Below are positions 1 to 10,066 of a stretch of DNA of 64,000 nucleotides, piece after piece; position 1 is the first letter of the stretch; every line of letters starts with the position of its first letter. Below the pieces are notes generated by a model that was given only the letters and a program-made list of their open reading frames with translations, did not search any database and was not told the origin of the DNA. Source of the DNA: Streptomyces sp. V3I7 (GTDB taxonomy: Bacteria; Actinomycetota; Actinomycetes; Streptomycetales; Streptomycetaceae). The translations under genes were made by a program, and so were the position numbers. The DNA lies in assembly GCF_030817495.1 (NCBI RefSeq), contig NZ_JAUSZK010000001.1, positions 372,001 through 436,000 on the forward strand, read 5' to 3'.

Positions 1-377
1 TCGGCGGGGCCTCCGGTCCGCTGTACGGGACGCTGCTGCGCCGTACCGGCAAGGCGCTCGGGGACGCGGCCGAGGTCGACGAGGCGCGGTTCGCCGAGGC
101 GTTCCGGGCGGGCGTGGACGCCGTCATGACGCTCGGCGGTGCCGCGCCGGGCGACAAGACCATGATCGACGCCCTGGTTCCGGCGCTCGACGCGCTCGGC
201 GACGGCTTCGCCGCGGCGCGGGCGGCCGCCGAGGAGGGCGCTCAGGCGACCATCCCCCTCCAGGCCCGCAAGGGCCGGGCGAGCTACCTCGGGGAGCGCA
301 GCATCGGGCACCAGGACCCGGGCGCCACCTCCTCCGCGCTGCTCGTCGCCGCACTCGAGGAGGCCGCCGGTGAGTGA
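1..377 (+). CDS. dhaL: Dihydroxyacetone kinase subunit DhaL (3' part)
   Basis: This is the C-terminal part of the ADP-binding, phosphoryl-carrying subunit of PTS-type dihydroxyacetone kinase; its start lies before the window. About 124 residues are visible, in the frame beginning at base 3. The [10 protein letters not shown] segment, the [17 protein letters not shown] segment and the [12 protein letters not shown] segment near the C-terminus are hallmark DhaL nucleotide-site motifs. The stop overlaps the next gene, dhaM, by 8 bp, so the two are translationally coupled, and a dhaK gene probably lies upstream outside the window. In this family DhaL hands phosphate from DhaM to dihydroxyacetone bound covalently on DhaK, in the cytoplasm. 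Confidence 0.93.
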   Translation, partial: GGASGPLYGTLLRRTGKALGDAAEVDEARFAEAFRAGVDAVMTLGGAAPGDKTMIDALVPALDALGDGFAAARAAAEEGAQATIPLQARKGRASYLGERSIGHQDPGATSSALLVAALEEAAGE

Positions 378-780
378 CGACGGGACGGTCGGGATCGTGC
401 TGGTGTCGCACAGCGTGGAGGTGGCCACCTCGGTCGCCGGCCTGGCGAAGGCGCTGGCGGGCGGCGCTCCCGCGGTGCCGGTCGCGGCGGCGGGCGGCAC
501 GGAGGGCGGCGGGTTCGGTACGAGCGCCGGGCTGATCTCCGCCGCTGCCGCCTCCGTGGACCGGGGGGCCGGGGTCGCCGTCCTCGCCGATCTGGGCAGT
601 GCCGTGCTCACCGTGAAGGCCCTGCTGGCGGAGGGCGACGAACTCCCCGGCGACACACGCCTCGTGGACGCCCCGTTCGTCGAGGGAGCGGTGGCCGCGG
701 TCGTCACGGCGGCGGCGGGGGGCGACCTCGACGCCGTGGTCGCGGCGGCCGCGGACGCGTACACGTTCCGGAAGGTGTGA
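370..780 (+). CDS. dhaM: PTS-dependent dihydroxyacetone kinase phosphoryl donor DhaM (EIIA-like)
   Basis: This 136-residue protein is the short DhaM form with only the EIIA-Man-like domain, lacking the HPr and EI-like extensions found in E. coli. The N-terminal GIVLVSHS motif places the phospho-accepting histidine at residue 14. An Ala/Gly-rich core follows ([17 protein letters not shown], then [16 protein letters not shown]). The GTG start lies inside dhaL, giving an 8-bp overlap. By family knowledge it is phosphorylated by HPr and rephosphorylates DhaL-ADP. It is the last gene of the operon, and a strong hairpin follows 33 bp after its stop. Confidence 0.93.
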   Translation: MSDDGTVGIVLVSHSVEVATSVAGLAKALAGGAPAVPVAAAGGTEGGGFGTSAGLISAAAASVDRGAGVAVLADLGSAVLTVKALLAEGDELPGDTRLVDAPFVEGAVAAVVTAAAGGDLDAVVAAAADAYTFRKV

Positions 781-812
781 CGCGGGCGGCCGTACGGCTC
801 CACCGCTGCTCA

Positions 813-857
813 GCGGCCGGGGGTCCTGAACCACACGGGTTCGGGACCCCCGGCCGC
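813..857 (+). terminator. Strong intrinsic-terminator-like hairpin after dhaM
   Basis: A 14-bp perfect GC-rich stem (813-826 with 844-857), then a single mismatch, then a further 5-bp stem (828-832 with 838-842) around a 5-nt loop. There is no T-run, which is normal for Streptomyces terminators. It lies immediately after the dha operon. Confidence 0.75.
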
Positions 858-904
858 CGGCGTCGGCACGGGTTCAGCGACGACAGCGTTCCGCACCGTC
901 GGCA

Positions 905-934
905 TGAACTCCCCTCGTTCCCGGCGGGAGTTCA
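905..934. promoter_or_regulatory. 9-bp inverted repeat in the gene-free stretch 781-1214
   Basis: TGAACTCCC (905-913) and GGGAGTTCA (926-934) are perfect inverted arms separated by 12 nt. They lie about 280 bp upstream of the next gene start. The rest of the 434-bp gap holds the dha terminator and no convincing coding sequence on either strand. The repeat could be an operator or a second hairpin; nothing in the sequence decides this. Confidence 0.4.
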
Positions 935-1214
935 GCCGGGGAGGGTTCAGCATACGTAACTCCCGCGCGTGGTCACCAACGCGGGCCTCCCGATGGTGGC
1001 GCGGCCGGAGCGCGTCCGTGCGCGGCGGGAGCGACGACACGCCGATCCGGCCCGTCCTTGCGCCGGGCGGCGGAATCCGTCACCTGCCCGGCGGCGATCG
1101 GAGTGCGCGGCGCGCCCGGGGCGCATTGGCTGCCGGTGAGACAGCACGGACGTTTCCCCGACCCCCGGCGGCGCATGCGACGTTCCGCCGGCCGTGCCAC
1201 CGGAGGGCTGACCC

Positions 1215-1748
1215 ATGCGTACTGCTCGACTTCCGCTCCGCTACGGCGCGACCCTGGCGGCCGCCGCCGCGCTTCCGATCGGGTTCGCCGGTCCGTCCGC
1301 CGCGGCCTCCGGGATCTCGGTGAACACCTCCGGGTCCTCGGTCTCGGTGACGACCAGCGCGTGCGCCCAGAACAACGGCAACTGGGGCACCGCGTCCCTG
1401 CTCACCAGCAGCCAGACGAACTTCGCCCAGGGACGGCAGGCCGCGCTGAGGGGCACGGCGACGAACCAGGCAGCCTCGTGGTCGAACGTCAGCCCGGGGA
1501 CGTACACCGTGGTCGTCGTCTGTTCGAGCGGCATCACCGCGGGCAGTCAGTCGGTCATCGTCTCCGCGGCGTCGACGCCGACGATCTCCGCCACGTCCTC
1601 GCCCTCGCGCGGTGTGATGGGCGGCCTGGGCGGCGGCACCCACGACTACGGGCCGGTCACCTTCGGCGTGGGCGCGGCCCTGGTGGGCGCCGGCGTCATC
1701 GCCACGGGCTGGTACCTGCGGCGGCGGACGAGGCCGTACCGCCTCTGA
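1215..1748 (+). CDS. Secreted, C-terminally membrane-anchored hypothetical protein
   Basis: This 177-residue protein has an N-terminal signal peptide (RTARLPLRYG, then an Ala-rich core, cleavage probably after PSAAA near residue 31). A Ser/Thr/Ala-rich extracellular domain of about 100 residues follows, with two cysteines (SACAQNN and VVCSSG) that could form a disulfide. A C-terminal hydrophobic helix (FGVGAALVGAGVIATGWYL) ends in an RRRTRPYRL stop-transfer tail. There is no LPXTG motif, so sortase anchoring is not indicated. The ATG is preceded by GGAGGG. I do not recognise a functional family; it looks like the small wall-associated proteins common in Streptomyces. Confidence 0.8.
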   Translation: MRTARLPLRYGATLAAAAALPIGFAGPSAAASGISVNTSGSSVSVTTSACAQNNGNWGTASLLTSSQTNFAQGRQAALRGTATNQAASWSNVSPGTYTVVVVCSSGITAGSQSVIVSAASTPTISATSSPSRGVMGGLGGGTHDYGPVTFGVGAALVGAGVIATGWYLRRRTRPYRL

Positions 1749-1790
1749 GGACCGAGCCGGCCTGGAGGCGCGCGTCTCAAGAACGCGCGC

Positions 1791-2366
1791 TCACTCCGGC
1801 CGTCCGCCCCCATCCGTGTCGCCCTCGTGCCGCGCCAGCTCCTCGAACTCCTCCACCGCGTGCGCGAGCCACTGCGTCCAGAACGTCTCCAGGTCGATGC
1901 CGGCGCGCAGCACCAGGTGGCGCAGCCGGTCCTCGCGGCTGTCCTTGCCCGGGGGGAAGTCACGCCTCTCGATCTCCTCGTACTCGGCCAACTGCCGCTG
2001 GTGCAGGTCGAGATGGCGGCGCAGGTCGGACTCGAGGCCGCCCGTGCCGACGACCGCCGCGGCACGCAGGCGCAGCAGCAGGGCGTCGCGGAGCGGTTTC
2101 GGGTCCTGGGACGCGGACGTCCAGCGGGCCAGTTCGGCGCGGCCCGCGGGCAGAACGTCGTAACGTTTCTTCTGCCCGCGGGCCGGCTGCTCGGACGGCA
2201 GTGTGCGGATGTGTCCCTCGGCCTCCAGTTTCCCCAGCTCGCGATAGATCTGCTGATGCGTCGCCGACCAGAAGTAGCCGATCGATTTGTCGAAGCGGCG
2301 GGTCAGTTCCAGGCCCGACGACGGCTTCTCGAGCAGGGCGGTGAGGATCGCGTGCGGGAGTGACAT
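1791..2366 (-). CDS. PadR-family transcriptional regulator
   Basis: This 191-residue protein has the PadR winged-helix domain at residues 1-85 (MSLPHAILTALLEKPSSGLEL, then IYRELGKLEAEGHI). A C-terminal Vir-type helical dimerisation domain follows at about 95-180. The gene lies 40 bp downstream of fadH on the same strand and is probably cotranscribed with it, suggesting regulation of fadH or of a linked lipid or xenobiotic pathway. Its ligand is unknown. The last 20 residues are acidic and Gly-rich. Confidence 0.9.
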   Translation of the reverse strand: MSLPHAILTALLEKPSSGLELTRRFDKSIGYFWSATHQQIYRELGKLEAEGHIRTLPSEQPARGQKKRYDVLPAGRAELARWTSASQDPKPLRDALLLRLRAAAVVGTGGLESDLRRHLDLHQRQLAEYEEIERRDFPPGKDSREDRLRHLVLRAGIDLETFWTQWLAHAVEEFEELARHEGDTDGGGRPE

Positions 2367-2406
2367 GGGGTCATCCTAGGGACGGGCCGTGTGCGGCAGG
2401 CGGCTC

Positions 2407-4548
<2,142 letters not shown>

Positions 4549-4605
4549 CTACTGGTATGTAAACTCGCGTTGACCACACGGGCTCTCCGAGAGGAACCCG
4601 CGAGC

Positions 4606-5019
4606 ATGCCCTTCGTCCGCATCGACGCGCTGGGGGCCGACGGCCACCGGCTCGACGCGCTCGGCCGTGCAGTTCAGGACGCGCTGATGGAGGTCCTCGG
4701 CATCCCGCCAGAGGACCGCTTCCAGGTGCTGACCGGCCACGACGGCACGACCAGCACCCTCCGCCACGGCGACTGCCCCGGCGTACACCACGACGACGGC
4801 ATCGTGTTCGTGGCGATCACCATGCGCGCCGGACGCGGCCCCGATCAGAAGCGGGCGCTGTCCCGGCGGATCGCCGAGCTCGCCGACCCGTACGCCGATA
4901 CCGAGCCGCGCAACGTGTTCGTGAGCGTCACCGAGAACGCGTCGATCGACTGGTCGTTCGGCGACGGCGAAGCGCAGTACGCCCCGGCCGGTGGCGACGC
5001 GGCCGGGGCGGTGCCGTAG
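4606..5019 (+). CDS. Tautomerase family protein
   Basis: This 137-residue protein begins Met-Pro-Phe-Val-Arg-Ile. After Met removal it exposes the catalytic Pro1 typical of the 4-oxalocrotonate tautomerase/MIF superfamily. The length fits the single-chain, two-repeat subfamily. The segment TEPRNVFVSVTENASIDWSFGDGEAQY matches the C-terminal tautomerase_2 pattern. I chose the start at 4606 because it puts Pro at position 2 and has GAGAGGAA upstream; an in-frame ATG at 4570 would bury the catalytic residue. It diverges from fadH across the 20-bp palindrome. The substrate is unknown. Confidence 0.85.
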   Translation: MPFVRIDALGADGHRLDALGRAVQDALMEVLGIPPEDRFQVLTGHDGTTSTLRHGDCPGVHHDDGIVFVAITMRAGRGPDQKRALSRRIAELADPYADTEPRNVFVSVTENASIDWSFGDGEAQYAPAGGDAAGAVP

Positions 5020-5040
5020 AACCGGGCGACGCTGTCGCCG

Positions 5041-5415
5041 TCACCGGCTCTCGATGCGCAGGTGCAGGTCCCTCTCCTGGTCGCCGGAGGCCATGCACGT
5101 CTCGTGGACGGAGAACAGGGAGTCCAGGGTGGTGCGGAACTGGTCGATGGCCCAGTAACCGCCCTGGACGTCGGCGACGACCGACGAGGCGAGCCGGATC
5201 GGGCAGAAGTCCGGTTCGTGGGCGTCGGTGACGTCGTAGGTGCCCAGCCACACCATGGGCCGGGTCTCGTGAAGCTGCTGGGGTACCTCGCCGGCGTCGC
5301 GGTCGGAGGTGTAGCAGGCGCACAGGGCGCCGAACACGATCCGGGCGTCCTCCTTGGAGCACCCGCTGATCTCCACCGACACGGTTTCCGGATGCGAGCG
5401 CTCGATGCCGCTCAT
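5041..5415 (-). CDS. Conserved hypothetical protein, 124 residues
   Basis: No family is recognised. The protein starts MSGIERSHPETVSVEISGCS and has scattered cysteines (CSKED, GALCACYTS, FCPIR, ETCMAS) with no clear metal-binding spacing. It has no signal peptide or membrane segment, so it is probably cytoplasmic. The start at 5415 has a good GAGAGGAG site 5 nt upstream. Extending the frame to 5562 would translate an 18-bp tandem repeat as GWTRCV-GWTRCV, which looks non-coding. Confidence 0.6.
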   Translation of the reverse strand: MSGIERSHPETVSVEISGCSKEDARIVFGALCACYTSDRDAGEVPQQLHETRPMVWLGTYDVTDAHEPDFCPIRLASSVVADVQGGYWAIDQFRTTLDSLFSVHETCMASGDQERDLHLRIESR

Positions 5416-5470
5416 GATCGCTCCTCTCGTGGTCGCGCTGCGGAGGAAGTGCCGGATGCCGGGTAACCTC

Positions 5471-5506
5471 ACGCACCGCGTCCAACCCACGCACCGCGTC
5501 CAACCC
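5471..5506. repeat. Two perfect tandem copies of an 18-bp unit
   Basis: ACGCACCGCGTCCAACCC occurs twice head to tail at 5471-5488 and 5489-5506, upstream of the gene at 5041-5415. It may be a recent slippage duplication or a doubled binding site. Confidence 0.85.
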
Positions 5507-5578
5507 CCAGGAAAGCACCACCGCGGCCCGAGCACTACCGGTGCGGCCCGGCCCGCGGTCACGGGGGCGGCGTCCTGG

Positions 5579-6466
5579 TCAGCCGCGCGTGAAGCGGTAC
5601 GTCTTGCTGTCGGTGAGCACGCAGAATCCCGGCGACACGACGATCACGCGCAGGGTGCCCGTACGGCGGTCGTAGTCGATGCCCTCGGCCTCGAAGGTGC
5701 CGGAGCAGGAGCTGCGGAGCGGCAGCTGGCGCAGGGCGGTGACGTGGCCCGACACGTCCGCGGTGCCGTTGGGCTCGGCGGACAGGTCGACCTGGAAGAG
5801 CGGTTTGGTGACGCCGAAGAGCGCGCCGTCCGGATCGTCGGAGGAGCAGAGCAGTGTCGTGGGGCCGCTGAAGTCGCAGCCCTGGACGTCGCGGACGGGG
5901 TGGTCCAGGGTGACCGTCGCGACCTGCGGGAGGTCGGCCGAGGGGGACGTGGCCGGGTTGACGCCGGGGGTCGGGAGGACGAGGAAGCGGTTCATCGTGC
6001 CGTACTCGCCCGAGAGCATCCACTGGCCGTCCGGGGAGATCGCCGCCCAGGAGTTGTTCAGCGCCTCCCCGGCGCCGAGCGTGTGGACGTACTCCGACCA
6101 GGACCCGTCCGGCGCCTGGACGCGGAACATCTTGGTGTTGCCGGAGTCCCGCTGGTACGGCTCGACGTAGTGGCCGTCGTAGGAGGCGTCGGGGTCGCCG
6201 ACGTGGTTCCAGCCGCGGCCGCGCACGTCGGCGGGGATGGTGCCGAGGCCGGTGTACCGGTTGGGGCTGCCGGCCGGGACCTCGACCGAGGTGAGGCCCT
6301 GGCTCTCGGTGAGCGGGTCGGCGCGGTCCGAGCCGACCTCGTTCCAGGTGCCGGCGGCGAAGACCGGCGCGGCGACGGACACCACGAGCGTCGTGGCTAA
6401 CGCGACGAGTCCCGTCATCACTGCGTGACAACGTTGCCGGACGGCAGGCGCGGCGGGCTCGGGCAT
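5579..6466 (-). CDS. Secreted hypothetical protein
   Basis: This 295-residue protein carries an N-terminal signal peptide (RQRCHAVMTGLVALATTLVV, ending PVFA-AG near residue 38). The mature part has Gly/Asp-rich beta segments such as YEVGSDRAD-like N-terminal strands, SWAAISPDGQWMLSGEYGTM, then QGCDFSGPTTLLCSSDDPDG and LRSSCSGTFEAEGIDYDRRTG. This is reminiscent of a beta-propeller or lectin-like fold with probable disulfides. The start at 6466 has GAGGAG 8 nt upstream. No enzyme motif is visible and no operon partner is evident, since the divergent neighbour is the phosphatase at 6761. Confidence 0.75.
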   Translation of the reverse strand: MPEPAAPAVRQRCHAVMTGLVALATTLVVSVAAPVFAAGTWNEVGSDRADPLTESQGLTSVEVPAGSPNRYTGLGTIPADVRGRGWNHVGDPDASYDGHYVEPYQRDSGNTKMFRVQAPDGSWSEYVHTLGAGEALNNSWAAISPDGQWMLSGEYGTMNRFLVLPTPGVNPATSPSADLPQVATVTLDHPVRDVQGCDFSGPTTLLCSSDDPDGALFGVTKPLFQVDLSAEPNGTADVSGHVTALRQLPLRSSCSGTFEAEGIDYDRRTGTLRVIVVSPGFCVLTDSKTYRFTRG

Positions 6467-6760
6467 GGATCGGCTCCTCGATCGCGGGGGGTGTGGGTAC
6501 GCACGTTCGGGCGGCAGTCTGGACCGGCCGGGTAGGCATGTACAGAGCAATCGAGGAGGATGGCGGAAACCCACACGCCCGCGGGCGGTGCACCCGTATG
6601 GCACCGTCGTGGGGATCCGCGGCGTACGTCCGCCGCCGTGTTGAGAGATGGTGGAGAAATACGGCCGCGGCGGCGGAGAGTCTGGTGTGAGCGCGATAGA
6701 ACAAGGGGAGTCGGCACGGGGGACGACGTGCCGTGCGGACGGTCGAAGGCGGTGCGTGGG

Positions 6761-8836
6761 ATGAGTGCAGCCGTGGTTCCCGAGCCGGGGGACGGCGGGC
6801 CGGAGAGGCCCAGCGGGCTGCTCGACGTGCTCGGCGTGGCCTCGGTCGTGCTGGACGCCGAGGGCCGCATCGTGCTGTGGAGCCCGCAGGCGGAGGAGCT
6901 GTTCGGCTACTCGGCGCAGGAGGCGCTCGGGCAGTACGCGGCCCGGCTGATGGTGCACGAGCAGCACATCCAGCTGGTCGGCAAGCTGTTCGCCGAGGTG
7001 ATGCGGACGGGGCACGGCTGGGCCGGGGCGTTCCCCATCCGGCTCAAGGACGGCACCACGCGCCTGGTGGAGTTCCGCAACATGCGCCTGCTGGACGACC
7101 AGGGCGACGTGTACGCGCTGGGGCTCGCGGCCGACCAGTCGACGGTGCGCCGGCTCGAACAGGACGTGGCGCTGTGCGAGCGGATGGTGACGCAGTCGCC
7201 GATCGGGCTGGCCATGCTGGACACGCGGCTGCGCTACGTCTCGGTCAACCCCGCACTGGCGCAGATCAACGGCGTCCCCGCGCAGGAGCACGTCGGGCGC
7301 ACGATCCGCGAGGTGCTGCCGCTGCTGGACGCCGACGGCCTGGAGAGCGCGGCGCGGCAGGTCCTGGAGACGGGGCAGCCGCTCGTGGACCGGGCCACCG
7401 TGGCCCGCACCCCGGCGCACCCGGACGAGGAGCGCGCCTGGTCGGTGTCGCTCTACCGGCTGGAGGACGGCATGGGGACCGTGCTGGGCGTCGCGGCGTC
7501 GATCGTGGACACCACCGAGGAGCACCGGGTGGCGGTGGAGGCCGAGGCCGCACGCCGCCGGCTCGCCGTCATCGCCGACGCCTCCGCGCGGATCGGCACC
7601 ACCCTGAACCTGGATCGCACCGCCCGCGAACTGGCCGACGTGGCCGTGCCGGTACTCGCCGACGTGGCCGCCGTGGACCTGCTGGACTCCGTCCTGGAGG
7701 CCCGTCGCAGCACGCTCGGGCCGTCCGAGGCGGCCGTGATCCGCGCCGTGGCCGTCCGCGCCGAGCAGGAGACGGACGCCCTCCAGGCCGCCGATCCGCC
7801 CGGTGAGCTGGCCCGTTACGCCCCCGACCGTCTGGTCACGCAGTGCGTACGGACCGCGAGCCCGGTCGTCGTCCCGCAGGTGACGGACGAGGACCTCCCC
7901 CGTATCGCCCGCTCCCCCGAGGCCGCGGTGCTGCTGCGCCGCGCGGGGGTGCACTCCTATCTGGCCGTGCCGCTCATCGCGCGCGGGGAGGTGCTCGGCG
8001 CCCTCGACCTCAAACGCACCCGCAACCAGACGCCGTTCGACGAGGACGACGTCCTGCTGGCACGCGAGCTGGCCTCCCGGGCCGCCGTGCAGATCGACAA
8101 CGCGCGCTGGTACCAGAACGCCCGCGACACCGCCCTCACCCTCCAGCAGAGCCTGCTGCCGAGCCACCCGCCGGAGACGACCGGGCTCGAGGTCGCCTCC
8201 CGCTACCAGCCGGCGGGGGCCGCCAGCGAGGTCGGCGGCGACTGGTTCGACGTCATCCCGCTGGAGGGCGGCAAGACGGCGCTGGTCGTGGGCGATGTGA
8301 TGGGCAGCGGCATCAGCGCGGCCGCCACCATGGGCCGGCTGCGCACCGCGACCGCCACGCTGGCCGCGCTCGACCTCGATCCGGCCCGGCTCCTGGAACA
8401 CCTCGACAAGATCACGTCGGGCCTGGACCACTCCATCGCCACCTGCGTGTACGCCATCCACGACCCCGATCTGCGGCAGTGCCGCATCGCCAACGCGGGC
8501 CATCTCCCGCCGGCCCGCGTCCGTCCCGGGCACCCGCCGGAGCTGCTCGACCTGCCCACCGGGGTGCCGCTGGGGGTGGGCGGCGTGGACTTCCGCACCG
8601 TCACCGTCGACTTCGCCCCAGGCGACGAGCTGGTCTTCTACACGGACGGTCTCGTCGAGACCCGCCGGCACTCGCTGGACGAGCGGCTGGACACCATGCT
8701 GAGCCTGCTGAAGGACCCCTCCCGCCCGCTGGAGGAAGTCTGCGACCTGCTGCTGCGCAAGCTGCACCACCCTGACAACCACGACGACGTGGCCGTGCTC
8801 ATCGCACGGGCGCAGGAGCTGCCGCAGCCGGAGTGA
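6761..8836 (+). CDS. PAS-PAS-GAF-PP2C (SpoIIE-type) serine phosphatase
   Basis: This 691-residue protein reads as PAS 1 (about 20-125, DVLGVASVVLDAEGRIVLWS), PAS 2 (about 135-250, MVTQSPIGLAMLDTRLRYVSV) and GAF (about 270-445, with SYLAVPLIARGEVLGALDLKR). A SpoIIE/PP2C_SIG domain follows (about 460-685, GGDWFDVIPLEGGKTALVVGDVMGSGISAAATMG; later ATCVYAIHD and LVFYTDGLVETR). By family it dephosphorylates anti-sigma-factor antagonists in response to a small ligand or redox cue. It lacks the C-terminal HATPase module often fused to Streptomyces phosphatases of this kind, so a partner kinase must be encoded elsewhere. The ATG at 6761 was chosen because the PAS domain starts directly after it; upstream codons are low-complexity Arg. 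Confidence 0.92.
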   Translation: MSAAVVPEPGDGGPERPSGLLDVLGVASVVLDAEGRIVLWSPQAEELFGYSAQEALGQYAARLMVHEQHIQLVGKLFAEVMRTGHGWAGAFPIRLKDGTTRLVEFRNMRLLDDQGDVYALGLAADQSTVRRLEQDVALCERMVTQSPIGLAMLDTRLRYVSVNPALAQINGVPAQEHVGRTIREVLPLLDADGLESAARQVLETGQPLVDRATVARTPAHPDEERAWSVSLYRLEDGMGTVLGVAASIVDTTEEHRVAVEAEAARRRLAVIADASARIGTTLNLDRTARELADVAVPVLADVAAVDLLDSVLEARRSTLGPSEAAVIRAVAVRAEQETDALQAADPPGELARYAPDRLVTQCVRTASPVVVPQVTDEDLPRIARSPEAAVLLRRAGVHSYLAVPLIARGEVLGALDLKRTRNQTPFDEDDVLLARELASRAAVQIDNARWYQNARDTALTLQQSLLPSHPPETTGLEVASRYQPAGAASEVGGDWFDVIPLEGGKTALVVGDVMGSGISAAATMGRLRTATATLAALDLDPARLLEHLDKITSGLDHSIATCVYAIHDPDLRQCRIANAGHLPPARVRPGHPPELLDLPTGVPLGVGGVDFRTVTVDFAPGDELVFYTDGLVETRRHSLDERLDTMLSLLKDPSRPLEEVCDLLLRKLHHPDNHDDVAVLIARAQELPQPE

Positions 8837-9087
8837 GGGATGACGGCAAGCGGACCTCGGTGTTGGGTGTCGTGAGCGACTTCGATGGCCGGCGCGGGGG
8901 CGGGGGCGGGGACGGAGACGGAGGCGGAGGCGGCGACCAGGGCGGCGGGCGCACGGTGTGCGACGGACAGGGGCGGTTCCTGGGCCATGGCCCGTGCACC
9001 GATCCGGGGCACGGACCCTGGCACCACTACTCCGACTCCGACTCCGACTCGCCGAACGAGCCGTCGGGGAACGGACGGACGACCTGA
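8833..9087 (+). CDS. Possible small Gly/Asp-rich ORF
   Basis: An 84-codon frame begins at a GTG that overlaps the phosphatase stop by 4 bp (GTGA), as coupled genes often do. The product would be dominated by a Gly-Asp tract, then a short Cys/His segment (CDGQGRFLGHGPCTDPGHGP) and a Ser-Asp run made by a 6-bp tandem repeat. The DNA is low-complexity and another forward frame is also open, so this may be non-coding spacer between convergent genes. Confidence 0.2.
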   Translation: MRDDGKRTSVLGVVSDFDGRRGGGGGDGDGGGGGDQGGGRTVCDGQGRFLGHGPCTDPGHGPWHHYSDSDSDSPNEPSGNGRTT

Positions 9088-9102
9088 GCGCCGCTTCGGT
9101 GG

Positions 9103-9888
9103 TTACTCCCCCGACACCCTGACGCCGACCACCACGTTCGCGTACAAATCATGTGAGACGGCCACATGGGTGCTGAGCCCTGTGCGCGTGAACGCCTCGA
9201 CGGCCGCCGTCAACTGACGTTCGCTCGTCTCGACCAGCAGGCAGCCGCCCGGCGCCAGCCAGTCGGGCGCGGCGTCGGCGACGCGGCGCAGGATGTCGAG
9301 TCCGTCCGCGCCGCCGTCGAGGGCGGTCAGCGGCTCGTGGTCGCGTGCCTCGGTGGGCAGGAGGCCCACTTCGCCAGTGGGGACGTACGGCACGTTGGCC
9401 GCGAGGATGTCGACTCGGCCGCGTAGCTGGTCCGGCAGGGCGTCGAACAGGTCGCCCGCGTGCGCGTGTCCGCCGAAGGCGGCGATGTTGCGGCGGGCGC
9501 AGCGGACGGCGGCCGGGTCGACGTCGGCGGCGTGGAGTTCGACGGGGCCGAGCGCGGTGGCCAGGGCCGCGCCGACCGCGCCCGAGCCGCAGCACAGGTC
9601 GACGACGACGCGGGCGTCCGGAACGTGGGCGAGGGCCTGGTCGACGAGGAACTCGGTGCGGCGGCGCGGGACGAAGACGCCCGGTTCCACGAGGACGCGC
9701 AGTCCGTGGAACTCGGCCCAGCCGAGGACGAGTTCGAGGGGGACACCGGTGGCGCGCCGGTCCACCATCGCGGCGAGCTCGTCCGGTGTGCGGGCGGTGG
9801 CGAGGATCAACTCAGCCTCGTCCTCGGCGAAGACGCAGCCCGCGGAGCGGAGCGCGGCGACGACGGCGAGCGGGGAAAGTGGGGGCAT
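9103..9888 (-). CDS. HemK/PrmC-like N5-glutamine methyltransferase
   Basis: This 261-residue protein has an N-terminal helical domain and a class I SAM-methyltransferase fold with VVDLCCGSGAVGAALA as motif I at about 95. It carries the family signature Asn-Val-Pro-Tyr (AANVPYVPTGEVGLLP), the variant of NPPY that binds the target amide. The family methylates glutamine side chains in release factors or ribosomal proteins. It is not next to prfA, so it is probably a paralogue of true prmC and its substrate is open. It is convergent with the phosphatase gene. Confidence 0.85.
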   Translation of the reverse strand: MPPLSPLAVVAALRSAGCVFAEDEAELILATARTPDELAAMVDRRATGVPLELVLGWAEFHGLRVLVEPGVFVPRRRTEFLVDQALAHVPDARVVVDLCCGSGAVGAALATALGPVELHAADVDPAAVRCARRNIAAFGGHAHAGDLFDALPDQLRGRVDILAANVPYVPTGEVGLLPTEARDHEPLTALDGGADGLDILRRVADAAPDWLAPGGCLLVETSERQLTAAVEAFTRTGLSTHVAVSHDLYANVVVGVRVSGE

Positions 9889-10066
9889 GGAAGCCTGGAG
9901 CCTTTCGGGAGCCTGGGGCCGAAGGGCGCTCCCGCGGTCACCTGCGGGCGGTGACCGCGCTGTCCTGAGGTGTGAGCACCCGACCTGACACAGCGTTGAT
10001 GGGTCTCACCTCCTCGGCAGCTCACGACTGGGACGATCCGCAGCAGCGGCAACCCTACCCCAACCC

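Noticed and set aside
5416..5562. N-terminal extension of the 124-residue hypothetical protein to 5562
   Set aside because: It would translate the 18-bp tandem repeat and ignores the good ribosome site before 5415.
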